Source: Mycobacterium sp. MBM
GTDB taxonomy: Bacteria; Actinomycetota; Actinomycetes; Mycobacteriales; Mycobacteriaceae
DNA: 64,000 nucleotides
Reading direction: 5' to 3'
NCBI GenBank assembly: GCA_021648845.1
Contig: JAKJHY010000020.1
Location: forward strand, 39,252-103,251
Part shown: in pieces, positions 16,961 through 25,109 of the stretch
How positions within the stretch are numbered: the stretch's first letter is position 1
How the letters are laid out: each line of letters starts with the position of its first letter
Notes under the pieces: generated by a model
The model's input: the letters and a program-made list of their open reading frames with translations, nothing else
What the model was told of the DNA's origin: nothing
The model's database searches: none
Translations under genes and position numbers: made by a program

Positions 16961-18004
16961 ATGACACAGATCATCGAGCGGTCCCCGATGCACGGTGACG
17001 ACCTGCCCGAACCTCGTCCCTCGCTGTTGACGATGACCATGGCCCAGGCCATCACTCAGGCCCTCCACGATGCGATGGCAGCCGATGACCGGGTGCTGGT
17101 GTTCGGTGAGGATGTCGCGACGCTGGGCGGGGTGTTCCGGGTGACCGACGGATTGGCCGAAACCTTCGGATCGCAACGGTGTTTCGACACACCGCTGGCC
17201 GAATCGGCCATCATCGGGATCGCCATCGGGATGGCCGTGCGTGGATTCGTCCCGGTTCCCGAGATCCAGTTCGACGGATTCTCGGCCCCGGCCTTCGATC
17301 AGATGGTCAGTCACCTGGCCAAATACCGGATGCGCACCCACGGCGATATCGACATGCCGGTCACGGTCCGCATCCCGTCGTTCGGCGGAATCGGTGCGGT
17401 CGAACATCATTCGGAATCCACCGAGAGCTACTGGTTACACGCCGCTGGGCTGAAGGTGGTGGCGCCTTCGACGCCGTCGGACGCCTACTGGCTGCTGCGA
17501 CAGGCGATCACCTGCCGGGACCCGGTCGTCTATCTGGAGCCCAAGAGACGCTACTGGAGTCGGGGCACCGTGGACACCGAGTCGCCGGCCCTGCCGTTCG
17601 GGCGAGCATCGCTGGCGCGCAAGGGATCCGATATCACCGTGCTGACCTACGGCGGGTTGGTGGACACCGCGTTGAGTGCGGCCGCCCTCGCCGCCGAACA
17701 GCACGGTTGGGACCTTGAGGTGATCGACCTGCGCACCCTCAACCCACTCGACTTCGACACCGTCGCGGACTCGGTGCGCCGCACCGGGCGTTGTGTGGTG
17801 TTGCATGAAGGTGCCCGCACCCTGGGGTTCGGTGCCGAGCTGGCGGCGCGGATCTCCGAGGAACTCTTCTACGATCTGGAGGCTCCGGTGTTGCGTGCCA
17901 CCGGATTCGACACGCCCTACCCGCCGGCCCGGCTGGAGAAGGTTTGGCTGCCCGGGGTGGACCGCCTGCTGGACTGCGTGGAAAAGGCGCTGAGGCATGA
18001 GTGA
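16961..18004 (+). CDS. bkdB: Branched-chain 2-oxoacid dehydrogenase E1 beta
   Basis: A 347-aa partner of E1 alpha. The pyrimidine-binding half shows VLVFGEDVATLGGVFRVTDGL with the conserved Glu, then TPLAESAIIGIAIGMAV and the EIQFDGFSAPAFDQ loop. The C-terminal transketolase-type domain carries DLRTLNPLDFDTV. Together with BkdA it forms the heterotetramer that acylates the lipoyl group of BkdC. It begins 4 nt after the bkdA stop and overlaps bkdC by 8 nt. Confidence 0.93.
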   Translation: MTQIIERSPMHGDDLPEPRPSLLTMTMAQAITQALHDAMAADDRVLVFGEDVATLGGVFRVTDGLAETFGSQRCFDTPLAESAIIGIAIGMAVRGFVPVPEIQFDGFSAPAFDQMVSHLAKYRMRTHGDIDMPVTVRIPSFGGIGAVEHHSESTESYWLHAAGLKVVAPSTPSDAYWLLRQAITCRDPVVYLEPKRRYWSRGTVDTESPALPFGRASLARKGSDITVLTYGGLVDTALSAAALAAEQHGWDLEVIDLRTLNPLDFDTVADSVRRTGRCVVLHEGARTLGFGAELAARISEELFYDLEAPVLRATGFDTPYPPARLEKVWLPGVDRLLDCVEKALRHE

Positions 18005-19112
18005 TACCGACAAGACCGAACTACTCGAATTCCGCGTCCCCGATCTCGGCGAGGGCCTGGAGGAAGCCACCATCACCGGGTGGTCGGTGGCCGTCGGGGA
18101 CGACGTGGCGCTGAACCAGACCTTGTGCACGCTGGAGACGAACAAGGCCGAAGTGGAGATCCCCAGCCCGTTCGCCGGGCGCATCGCCGAACTCGGTGGG
18201 CGCGAAGGCGACACGCTGGCGGTCGGCGCGGTGCTGGTGCGTGTTGCCGGGGTGGCGCAGAAGTCGGTGCTGGTGGGATACGGCACCGACGACCGGATGG
18301 ACGCCTCCCGGCGGGCGCGGGCCAAGCCGCCGGTTCGCAAGTTGGCGCGCGATCTGCAGGTGGACCTCACCACGGTGGCGCCGTCGGGCCCGGACCGCAT
18401 CGTCACCCGCGATGACGTCCTCGCCGCGGCCGGCACCCCGGAGATGCGGGCACTGTCGGGCGTGCAGACCGAGATGGCCAGGCGGATGACGCTGTCCCGT
18501 CAACAAATTCCCGATGCTCATGCCGGCGTGCAGGTGGACTGCACGGCGCTGCTGCGGCTGCGAGATCGCTTGCAGCTCACCCCGTTCGTACTCACGTTGC
18601 GGTTGCTGACCATGGTGCTGCAACGCCACCCGCTGCTCAACGCGACCTGGGTGGACACTGCCGACGGTCCGCGCATCCACCCGCATTCGGCGGTGCATCT
18701 GGGTGTCGGGGTGGCCACGCCGCGCGGGCTGCTGGTGCCGGTGGTCGCCGACGCCCAAAGCCGGAGTACCCGGGAGCTCGACGCCGAGGTCACCCGGTTG
18801 GTCGAGGGTGCCCGCAAGGGCGGTCTGCGCCCCAACGAGCTGATGGGGTCGACGTTCACGGTGTCGAACTTCGGGTCGCTCGGGCTCGATGACGGGGTGC
18901 CGGTGATCAATTACCCGGAGGCGGCCATCCTCGGGATGGGTTCGCTCAAACCGCGCGCGGTGGTGCTCGACGACGCGGTGGTGGCCCGTCCGACGATGTC
19001 GCTGACATGCGCCTTCGACCACCGGATCGCCGACGGTGCCGAGGTGGCGGCGTTCCTCGGCGAACTGCGGGAACTAATCGAGACCCCGGAGCTGGCGTTG
19101 GCCGACCTGTAG
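17997..19112 (+). CDS. bkdC: Branched-chain 2-oxoacid dehydrogenase E2 (dihydrolipoyl acyltransferase)
   Basis: A 371-aa E2 core with one lipoyl domain (about residues 10-85, lipoyl-Lys 50 in LETNKAEVEIPSP), a peripheral subunit-binding domain around 103-140 (VRKLARDLQVDL), and a C-terminal acyltransferase domain with DHRIADGAEV holding the catalytic His and Asp. It transfers branched acyl groups to CoA. No E3 (lipoamide dehydrogenase) gene is in the window, so a shared E3 must be encoded elsewhere. It is the last gene of the operon and converges on the crotonase-like gene. Confidence 0.94.
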   Translation: MSDTDKTELLEFRVPDLGEGLEEATITGWSVAVGDDVALNQTLCTLETNKAEVEIPSPFAGRIAELGGREGDTLAVGAVLVRVAGVAQKSVLVGYGTDDRMDASRRARAKPPVRKLARDLQVDLTTVAPSGPDRIVTRDDVLAAAGTPEMRALSGVQTEMARRMTLSRQQIPDAHAGVQVDCTALLRLRDRLQLTPFVLTLRLLTMVLQRHPLLNATWVDTADGPRIHPHSAVHLGVGVATPRGLLVPVVADAQSRSTRELDAEVTRLVEGARKGGLRPNELMGSTFTVSNFGSLGLDDGVPVINYPEAAILGMGSLKPRAVVLDDAVVARPTMSLTCAFDHRIADGAEVAAFLGELRELIETPELALADL

Positions 19113-19134
19113 ACCTGCGCCGCGCCGTGGATCG

Positions 19135-19887
19135 TCAGCTCTTCTTGGCGGCGGCCAGCCGGCGCTGGAATTCCGGTGATTCGATGGACCGCGCCTGCGG
19201 GGTGATTTCGACGTCGACGGCGATCGCGTGTTGCTCGCTGTCGAGGAATCCCGGGTTTGCTGTCGCCCGCATCGAGGCCTTGGTGGCGATGACGACATCG
19301 CGCGGTGCCGAGGCCGGGCCCGCGGCGAGCTGCTGTGCGGCGGACACCGGGTCGTCGGCGATATCGAGTGCCAGGCCGTATCGCACCGCTTCCTCGGCGT
19401 CGAATCGCTTGCCGAACAGCAGCGCCGCGCGCGCCACTTGGGGGCCGACGCCGCGTTGCAGCATCCAGGTTGCGCCGCCCCCGGGGTGGATACCCAGCTT
19501 CTGGAATCTCGGATCGAAAAGCGCTGCGGGACCGGCAATTCGAACGTCGGCGGCGAGTGCGAGGTTGAGTCCGGCGCCGACCGCCGCGCCGTTGACGGCG
19601 GCGATGGTGGGCAGGATGCAGTCGGCGACTGCCAGGAAGCCGTCGTAGATGATGCGCAGTCCGTCTTCGGCGGCCTCGCCCAAGGCGGTCAGGTCGGCGC
19701 CCGCGCAGAACGCCTTGCCCGCACCGGTCACGACGACGGCGTGCACGTCGGTGTTCGCCTCGGCGGCGTCGACCGCGGCGCGCAGGGCCGCCGAGATCTC
19801 GGCGGTCACCGCATTGCGGCGGTCGGGATCATTGACGGTGATGGTGGCGACGTGATCGGCGACGTCGACGAGAACGAGGTCTGACAT
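19135..19887 (-). CDS. Crotonase-family protein (EchA14-like), atypical active site
   Basis: A 250-aa enoyl-CoA hydratase/isomerase fold protein. The CoA-binding and oxyanion-hole segments GAGKAFCAGADL and NGAAVGAGLNLALAADVRIA are clear. The two acidic residues used by typical hydratases are not evident: the first position reads Asn in GLNLAL, and the second region reads DPRFQKLGIHPGGG instead of PExxLG. It may therefore be an isomerase, thioesterase or other crotonase activity rather than a hydratase. It is convergent with bkdC. EchA14 lies near this operon in M. tuberculosis, but one-to-one orthology is not certain. Confidence 0.82.
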   Translation of the reverse strand: MSDLVLVDVADHVATITVNDPDRRNAVTAEISAALRAAVDAAEANTDVHAVVVTGAGKAFCAGADLTALGEAAEDGLRIIYDGFLAVADCILPTIAAVNGAAVGAGLNLALAADVRIAGPAALFDPRFQKLGIHPGGGATWMLQRGVGPQVARAALLFGKRFDAEEAVRYGLALDIADDPVSAAQQLAAGPASAPRDVVIATKASMRATANPGFLDSEQHAIAVDVEITPQARSIESPEFQRRLAAAKKS

Positions 19888-20116
19888 GGCCTCAGGCTAC
19901 GGATCGGCAGACGGTGGGTGGCATCGGAGGTCGGCTGCGGCGCCGTCACCGCGAATCGGGTGCGCTGTCCAGGCGATTTTCCCGGTTCTGTCACAGCCCC
20001 GGATCTCCTTTGCATCGGAACGGTAACCCTCCCAACTGTCGCGCCGGGAAGTTGCATCCATGTCATTTACCTTTCTCCCTGACTGCGACGTCAATATGAA
20101 AGCGCTTGGGGATGAC

Positions 20117-23100
20117 ATGGTGAGTAAGTCGAATCGACTGGCCGTCAGCATGATTGCGGCAGCGGCATTGTGCACGCCGCCGCTTTTGCTGAGCGCAACG
20201 GCTCAGGCGCAACCGGCCTGGCAGTCGAGCGCGGGTGGTGTGCCCTGCGTCGGCATGGTGCAGCAGCTCGCCGCGTCGCCTCCTGATCTGGGCCAGTCGT
20301 TGCAAGGCATCGCGGCACCGTTCACCGGTGCCGGCGCCGCTCCGGTTGTCGTTCCGCCTGCCACCGCTGCCGGCGCCATTCCCGGCGCCGGCGCGGCTGG
20401 TGGCGGTGGCGCTGGTGGGGCAGGCGCCGGTGGTGCCGGTGCGGCGGGCGGAGCCGGTGGTGCTGGTGCGACAGGTGCTGGCGGTGCCGGTGGAGCTGGT
20501 GCTGGTGGAGCTGGCGGTGCTGGTGGTGCCGGCGGAGCTGGTGGCGCGGGTGGTGCTGGTGGAGCTGGTGCTGGTGGGGCCGGCGGTGCGGGTGGAGCCG
20601 GCGGTGCTGGTGCTGGTGGGGCCGGCGCGGGTGGTGCTGGTGGTGCGGGCGCTCCTCTTGCCGCTGGTGCACCCATCGCGGGTGGCGCACCTGTCGGTGC
20701 GCCGATCGTCGATGCCGCGGGCGCTGCGGGTGGCGCCCCGGCCGGAGTCGTGGACACCGCGGGCGCGCCGCTCCCGGGTGCCGCAGGTGATGGTGCGCCG
20801 CTCGCGGATGCGGCGGCTCATGTCGGCCAGGGCGGTGTCCCGGGTGCCGGCGGAGGCGAGGGTGCCGGCGGCGGTGGTGCGCCGGGTGGCGGCGTGGTTC
20901 ATCCCGCGGGCGCGGATGTCGGGCCCGCCGGTCCGCCGGCCGGCCCGATCGTCGATGCAGCTGCAGTGGTCCCGCCGGCAGCTGATGCGGGCGTTCCCGC
21001 GGCGGCAGTCATTGATGGCGCTGCGGCTGCTCCCGCGGCCGCTGCGCCGGTGATCGGTGGCGGTGAAGGCGCGGCTCCTGCCGCGGCGATCGGTGGCGGT
21101 GACGCCGGTGCTGGCGCTGGCGGTGCGGGTGGTGCCGGTGGCGGCGCCGGTGGTGCGGGTGGTGCCGGTGGCGGCGCCGGTGGTGCGGGTGGTGGTGCTG
21201 CCGGTGGCGGTGCGGGTGGTGCCGGTGGTGGTGCTGCCGGTGGCGGTGCGGGTGGTGCCGGTGGTGGTGCGGGTGGTGCCGGTGGTGGTGCTGCCGGTGG
21301 TGGCGCGGTTCCCGCCGGAGCTGTCGTTGAAGGCGGTGGGGTCGGCGGTGCTCCCGTGGAGCTTGCTGTGGCTGCGCCTCCGGTGGAGGTGGCGGCTCCG
21401 CCGGTCGAAGTGGCGTTGCCGCCGGTGGAGGTCGCTGCGCCGCCGGTCGAGGTGGCCGCGCCGCCGGTGGAGGTTGCGTTGCCGCCGGCCGAGGTGGCCG
21501 GACCTCCGGTGGAGGTTGCGTTGCCGCCGGTGGAGGTCGCGGCGCCCCCGGTCGAGGTTCACGCGCCGCCGGTTCAAGTGGCGGGACCTCCGGCCGAGAT
21601 CTCGGTGCCCGATATAGACATCGAGGTGCCCGATATCAGCATTCCGGGCATCGAGGTGCCCGGCGGTGCCGCCGTTCCCGGTGGAGTTGTCGGAGGTGCC
21701 CCCGGCGCCGCGGTCGGCGGTGCCCCCGCCGCTGCGGTCGCTGACGCGGGCGCCGCGGCCGCAGCGCCCGGTGCTGCAGTCGTGCAAGCCGCAGCGCCCG
21801 CGGCGGCCGGCGGCGGTGCCGCAGGCGGTGGAGGTGCGGCAGGTGGCGCTGGTGCAGGCGGTGCCGGTGCGGATGCAGGCGCTGCCGGAGCAGGCGGTGC
21901 CGGTGCGGATGCAGGCGCTGTCGGTGGCGGTGCCCCCGCGGGTGGCGCTGCCGGTGGTGGCGCGCCGGCGGGCGCAGGCGTAGGTGGTGGTGCCCCGGTG
22001 GGTGCCGGTGGTGGTGCTCCCGTTGGTGGTGGTGCTCCCGTTGGTGGTGGTGCTCCGGTCGGTGGTGGTGCTCCCGTTGGTGGTGGTGCTCCGGTCGGTG
22101 GTGGTGCTCCGGTCGGCGGCGGCGCGCCCGTGGGCGGAGGCGCTCCCGTCGGTGGTGGTGCCCCGGTCGCGGGCGGCGCGCCCGCCGGAGCTCCGCTGGT
22201 GGATGCCGCCGGTGTGCCCGCGGGCACACCGCTGGTCGATGCGTCGGTCGTCGGACCCGTGCTGGCGAACACCGGACTCAATTCGGGACTCCTCGATAAC
22301 GCAGCGGGCGCGGCACCCGGCGGCCTTGCTGCAGCCGAAGGCGTGATAGCGCAAGGTTCCGGTGGCGGACTTCCGCTGGCCGACGCCGCGGGTGCCGGCG
22401 GCGGACTTCCGATTGCCGATGCTGCCGGTGTCGGTGGCCCGGCGGCCGGGGCGCTCGAGGACGCGGCCGCGGTGGCGATCCCTGCAGCTGATGCGGGTGC
22501 CGGAGCCGGCGCCGGTGGCGGAGCCGGCGGTGCGGGTGGTGCCGGTGGTGGCGCGGCCGGTGGTGGTGCGGGTGGCGCTGGTGGTGCCGGTGGGGGCGCC
22601 GGTGGTGCGGGTGGCGCTGGTGGTGGTGGCGCGGCCGGTGGTGGTGCTGGTGGCGCAGGTGCCGGTGGTGCGGGTGGCGCTGGTGGTGGTGGTGCGGGTG
22701 GCGCTGGTGCCGGCGGCGCGGCCGGTGGTGGTGCGGGTGGCGCTGGTGGTGGTGGCGCAGGTGCCGGTGGCGCGGCTGGCACTGGTGGTGGCGCGGCCGG
22801 CGGTGGTGCTGGTGGCGGCGCGGCGGGCGCTGGTGGTGCCGGCGGTGGGGCCGGTGGCGTCAACGCCGCGGTCGTCGGACCGCTGATGGCCAGCACCGGC
22901 GGACTCGGAGCCGTGCAGGCGGTGACCGCTCCGGCGGTCGCAGCGGTTCAGGCCGCGGCACCCGCGGCTGCCGTCGGCGGTGCGGGCGCGACCGGCGGTG
23001 GCGGCACAGCGTTCGCCGGCATCCCGGGTGTCATCGCGCCGGCAGCTGGTGCGGCAAGCGGTATCCCGGGGATGGTCATGGCGCCGCTGGCAGGTGTGAC

Positions 23101-23380
23101 CGGCATCCTGGCCGAGATGATTCCGCAGCCCTCGCTGGGCGCCCCGAGCGGGACGGGCTTGACCGGCATGTTGCCGACACCGCAGCTCGACATGCCGGCG
23201 GTGAGCGGACTCCCGGTGCCCGTGCCGACGCAGGTATCCATGCCGACCGACCTGGTCTGTGAGGGCGTCGCGGGATGGTCGCTGTCCACGCCGGGGACCG
23301 GCAGCGTGATGCCCGATGCCACCGCAGCGGCGGTCCGGCCCGAGGACTGGGATCAATCACCCTCGCGGGCGCCGCGGTAG
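20117..23380 (+). CDS. Secreted giant Gly/Ala-rich repeat protein, 1087 aa
   Basis: No known family was recognised. The N-terminus is a classic signal peptide (basic MVSKSNR, hydrophobic core, cleavage after ATAQA at residue 31). A short conserved-looking segment follows with Cys44 (GGVPCVGMVQQL). About 900 residues of low-complexity sequence come next: GGA/GAG tracts, an 11-unit PPVEVA-type array, a block of ten GGGAPV units and a further GGA tract. A motif VVGPxxAxTG occurs twice (near 22251 and 22873). The C-terminus is complex again, with Cys1048 (TDLVCEGVAGW). These are the only cysteines of the mature protein. PGRS-like tracts are reminiscent of PE_PGRS proteins, but no PE domain is present. 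ATG 20117 is chosen as the start of the signal peptide; 20060 is possible. Confidence 0.85.
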   Translation: MVSKSNRLAVSMIAAAALCTPPLLLSATAQAQPAWQSSAGGVPCVGMVQQLAASPPDLGQSLQGIAAPFTGAGAAPVVVPPATAAGAIPGAGAAGGGGAGGAGAGGAGAAGGAGGAGATGAGGAGGAGAGGAGGAGGAGGAGGAGGAGGAGAGGAGGAGGAGGAGAGGAGAGGAGGAGAPLAAGAPIAGGAPVGAPIVDAAGAAGGAPAGVVDTAGAPLPGAAGDGAPLADAAAHVGQGGVPGAGGGEGAGGGGAPGGGVVHPAGADVGPAGPPAGPIVDAAAVVPPAADAGVPAAAVIDGAAAAPAAAAPVIGGGEGAAPAAAIGGGDAGAGAGGAGGAGGGAGGAGGAGGGAGGAGGGAAGGGAGGAGGGAAGGGAGGAGGGAGGAGGGAAGGGAVPAGAVVEGGGVGGAPVELAVAAPPVEVAAPPVEVALPPVEVAAPPVEVAAPPVEVALPPAEVAGPPVEVALPPVEVAAPPVEVHAPPVQVAGPPAEISVPDIDIEVPDISIPGIEVPGGAAVPGGVVGGAPGAAVGGAPAAAVADAGAAAAAPGAAVVQAAAPAAAGGGAAGGGGAAGGAGAGGAGADAGAAGAGGAGADAGAVGGGAPAGGAAGGGAPAGAGVGGGAPVGAGGGAPVGGGAPVGGGAPVGGGAPVGGGAPVGGGAPVGGGAPVGGGAPVGGGAPVAGGAPAGAPLVDAAGVPAGTPLVDASVVGPVLANTGLNSGLLDNAAGAAPGGLAAAEGVIAQGSGGGLPLADAAGAGGGLPIADAAGVGGPAAGALEDAAAVAIPAADAGAGAGAGGGAGGAGGAGGGAAGGGAGGAGGAGGGAGGAGGAGGGGAAGGGAGGAGAGGAGGAGGGGAGGAGAGGAAGGGAGGAGGGGAGAGGAAGTGGGAAGGGAGGGAAGAGGAGGGAGGVNAAVVGPLMASTGGLGAVQAVTAPAVAAVQAAAPAAAVGGAGATGGGGTAFAGIPGVIAPAAGAASGIPGMVMAPLAGVTGILAEMIPQPSLGAPSGTGLTGMLPTPQLDMPAVSGLPVPVPTQVSMPTDLVCEGVAGWSLSTPGTGSVMPDATAAAVRPEDWDQSPSRAPR
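20397..20652 (+). repeat. GGA-rich coding tract
   Basis: Near-periodic 9-18 bp units encode GGAGGAGAGG-type sequence in the secreted repeat protein. The strand bias is extreme, with very few T or A bases in second codon positions. A similar tract recurs at about 21100-21300. Confidence 0.85.
21377..21607 (+). repeat. Eleven 7-residue PPVEVA-type tandem units
   Basis: Units of 21 bp encode PPVEVAx with variants PPAEVA, PPVEVH, PPVQVA and PPAEIS. The array leads into an acidic SVPDIDIEVPDIS segment. Codon choice varies between units, so selection on the peptide rather than recent DNA duplication is suggested. Confidence 0.9.
21983..22168 (+). repeat. About ten GGGAPV tandem units
   Basis: Units of 18 bp encode GGGAPV. 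Units near 22019-22120 are almost identical at DNA level, unlike the PPVEVA array, which suggests recent expansion and likely length variation between strains. Confidence 0.9.
22500..22860 (+). repeat. Second long GGA-rich coding tract
   Basis: A continuous GGAGG/GAAGGG-type low-complexity region between the two VVGPxxAxTG motifs of the secreted protein. Confidence 0.85.
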
Positions 23381-23393
23381 CGGCCGGTGACAG

Positions 23394-23441
23394 CCCCGGT
23401 GGATGCGTCGCTCACACGCCCGTGTCGACGCATCCCCGGGG
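23394..23441. terminator. Strong hairpin between convergent genes
   Basis: Arms CCCCGG-t-GGATGCGTCG (23394-23410) and 23426-23441 pair over 16 bp with one bulged T; the loop can pair further (ACACG with CGTGT). It follows the repeat protein stop by 13 nt and also faces the end of the ABC operon. Confidence 0.7.
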
Positions 23442-23486
23442 TGGCCGCCCACCCGCAATGCCTGCGGCCTGACGAGTCCAAAAAAG

Positions 23487-25109
23487 TCAGCGGGAGCGAT
23501 CCGACGGGGACGCGGTCAACCTGTCGGGCGGCACCGCCGCCAGCAACGCCTGGGTGTACTCATGCTGCGGATCGGCGAAAAGCTCAGTGGCGGGCCGGTA
23601 TTCGACACATTCTCCTTGCCGCAGCACCAACACATCGTGGCTCAGCCGCTCGATGACCGCCAGGTCGTGGCCGATGAACAGATAGGTCAACCCGAGGTCG
23701 CGCTGCAGTTCCGAGAGCAGGTCGAGCACCTTGGCCTGTACCGAGACGTCCAGCGCCGCCGTGGCCTCGTCGAGGATCAACAGATCGGGCTGTACAGCGA
23801 GCGCGCGGGCGATGTTGACCCGCTGCCGCTGGCCCCCGGACAGCTCGTGCGGGTAACGGGAAGCGAACGCGGCGGATAACCCCACCGCATCGAGGAGTTC
23901 GCCGACCCGGCCATCTTGCGCCGCGCGGTCGGCGGCCAGTCGATGCACGACGAGCGGCTCCGCGATCGATGCCCCCACCGGCATGCGCGGGTTCAGCGAA
24001 GCGAACGGATCCTGCATCACCAGGCTGATCCGTCGCCGGACACTCTTGCGCTGTGTGCGGGGCACGTCGAGCACGTCGGTACCGGCCAGGACGGCGCTGC
24101 CTGCGGTAGGTGCGACCAAGCCGGTCAGTGCCGACGCGACCGTCGACTTGCCCGAACCCGACTCGCCGACCAGACCCAGGGTGGTGCCCCGGCGGATCTG
24201 GAAGGAAAGATCCTTGACCGCGTGCACCACCGAACGCCCCGTCGGGGTGCTCACCGGGAAACGAACATCGAGCCCGTCGACCTCTAACAGCACCGGCGCG
24301 TCGGTGGCCGGCGCCGTAGGTCCGTCACCGCCCAAAACCGGCCGCGCACTGAGCAGTTCGCGGGTGTATGGCGCACTCGGTCGAGCAAAGACAGCGTCGA
24401 CGCCGGCCTGTTCGACCACCAGCCCGTCCCGCAGCACAGTCACCGTGTCGGCGACCTCGCCGATGACACCGAGGTCATGACTGATCCACACCACCGCGGT
24501 GCCGAAATCGCGCTGCAGATCCCGGATCAGGTCGATGATCTGCGCCTGCGTGGTGACATCCAGTGCGGTGGTGGGCTCGTCGGCGACAAGCAGTTCGGGG
24601 TCGCAGGCCAGGGCGATGGCGATCATCACCCGTTGGCGTTGCCCGCCCGAAAGCTGATGCGGATAGCTTCGCAGCCGATCCGGCGGGTCGGGTAGGCCGA
24701 CGGCATCGAGCAGTTCCAGTGCCCGCGTCCGAGCCTGCCGACGCGTCTGATTCTTGTGTGTCTCCAGCGATTCGGTGATCTGGCGTTCGACCGTCAGCAG
24801 CGGGTTCAGCGAGGTCCCAGGGTCCTGGAAGACGAACCCGATCCGCCCGCCGTGCACGCGACGCAAGGTACGGGCCGACGCCCCGACGAGTTCTTGGTCT
24901 CCGGCGAGGATGCTGGAGCCGTGCACGTCGGCGCCGGGGGCGTCGAGCAGGCCGGTGGCCGCCAGCACCGTCATCGACTTGCCGGACCCGGATTCGCCGA
25001 CGATACCGAGGGTCTGCTCCGGCGCGACGCTCACCGACACGTCGCGCACGATCTCGCGGCGTCCGATGCGCACGCCGAGGTCGCGGACTGCCAGCACCGC
25101 AGTGGTCAT
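23487..25109 (-). CDS. Peptide/nickel-type ABC importer, fused dual ATPase
   Basis: A 540-aa protein with two complete ABC domains, equivalent to DppD plus DppF in one chain. Each half has Walker A GESGSGKS, a Q-loop (FQDP or MQDP), signature LSGGQRQRV, and Walker B ending DEPTTALD or DEATAALD. The oligopeptide/dipeptide C-terminal extension (YTRELLSA and YTQALLAA) follows each half. It powers import of the ligand bound by the lipoprotein encoded first in the operon. ATG 25109 overlaps the permease stop by 4 nt; a longer frame upstream is antisense-like noise. Confidence 0.92.
   Translation of the reverse strand: MTTAVLAVRDLGVRIGRREIVRDVSVSVAPEQTLGIVGESGSGKSMTVLAATGLLDAPGADVHGSSILAGDQELVGASARTLRRVHGGRIGFVFQDPGTSLNPLLTVERQITESLETHKNQTRRQARTRALELLDAVGLPDPPDRLRSYPHQLSGGQRQRVMIAIALACDPELLVADEPTTALDVTTQAQIIDLIRDLQRDFGTAVVWISHDLGVIGEVADTVTVLRDGLVVEQAGVDAVFARPSAPYTRELLSARPVLGGDGPTAPATDAPVLLEVDGLDVRFPVSTPTGRSVVHAVKDLSFQIRRGTTLGLVGESGSGKSTVASALTGLVAPTAGSAVLAGTDVLDVPRTQRKSVRRRISLVMQDPFASLNPRMPVGASIAEPLVVHRLAADRAAQDGRVGELLDAVGLSAAFASRYPHELSGGQRQRVNIARALAVQPDLLILDEATAALDVSVQAKVLDLLSELQRDLGLTYLFIGHDLAVIERLSHDVLVLRQGECVEYRPATELFADPQHEYTQALLAAVPPDRLTASPSDRSR

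Noticed and set aside
20063..23356. A 1097-codon open frame on the minus strand opposite the repeat protein
   Set aside because: It mirrors the GC-rich repeats, has no signal or domain, and the plus-strand frame has a proper signal peptide and complex ends. Stops are rare here because of base composition.
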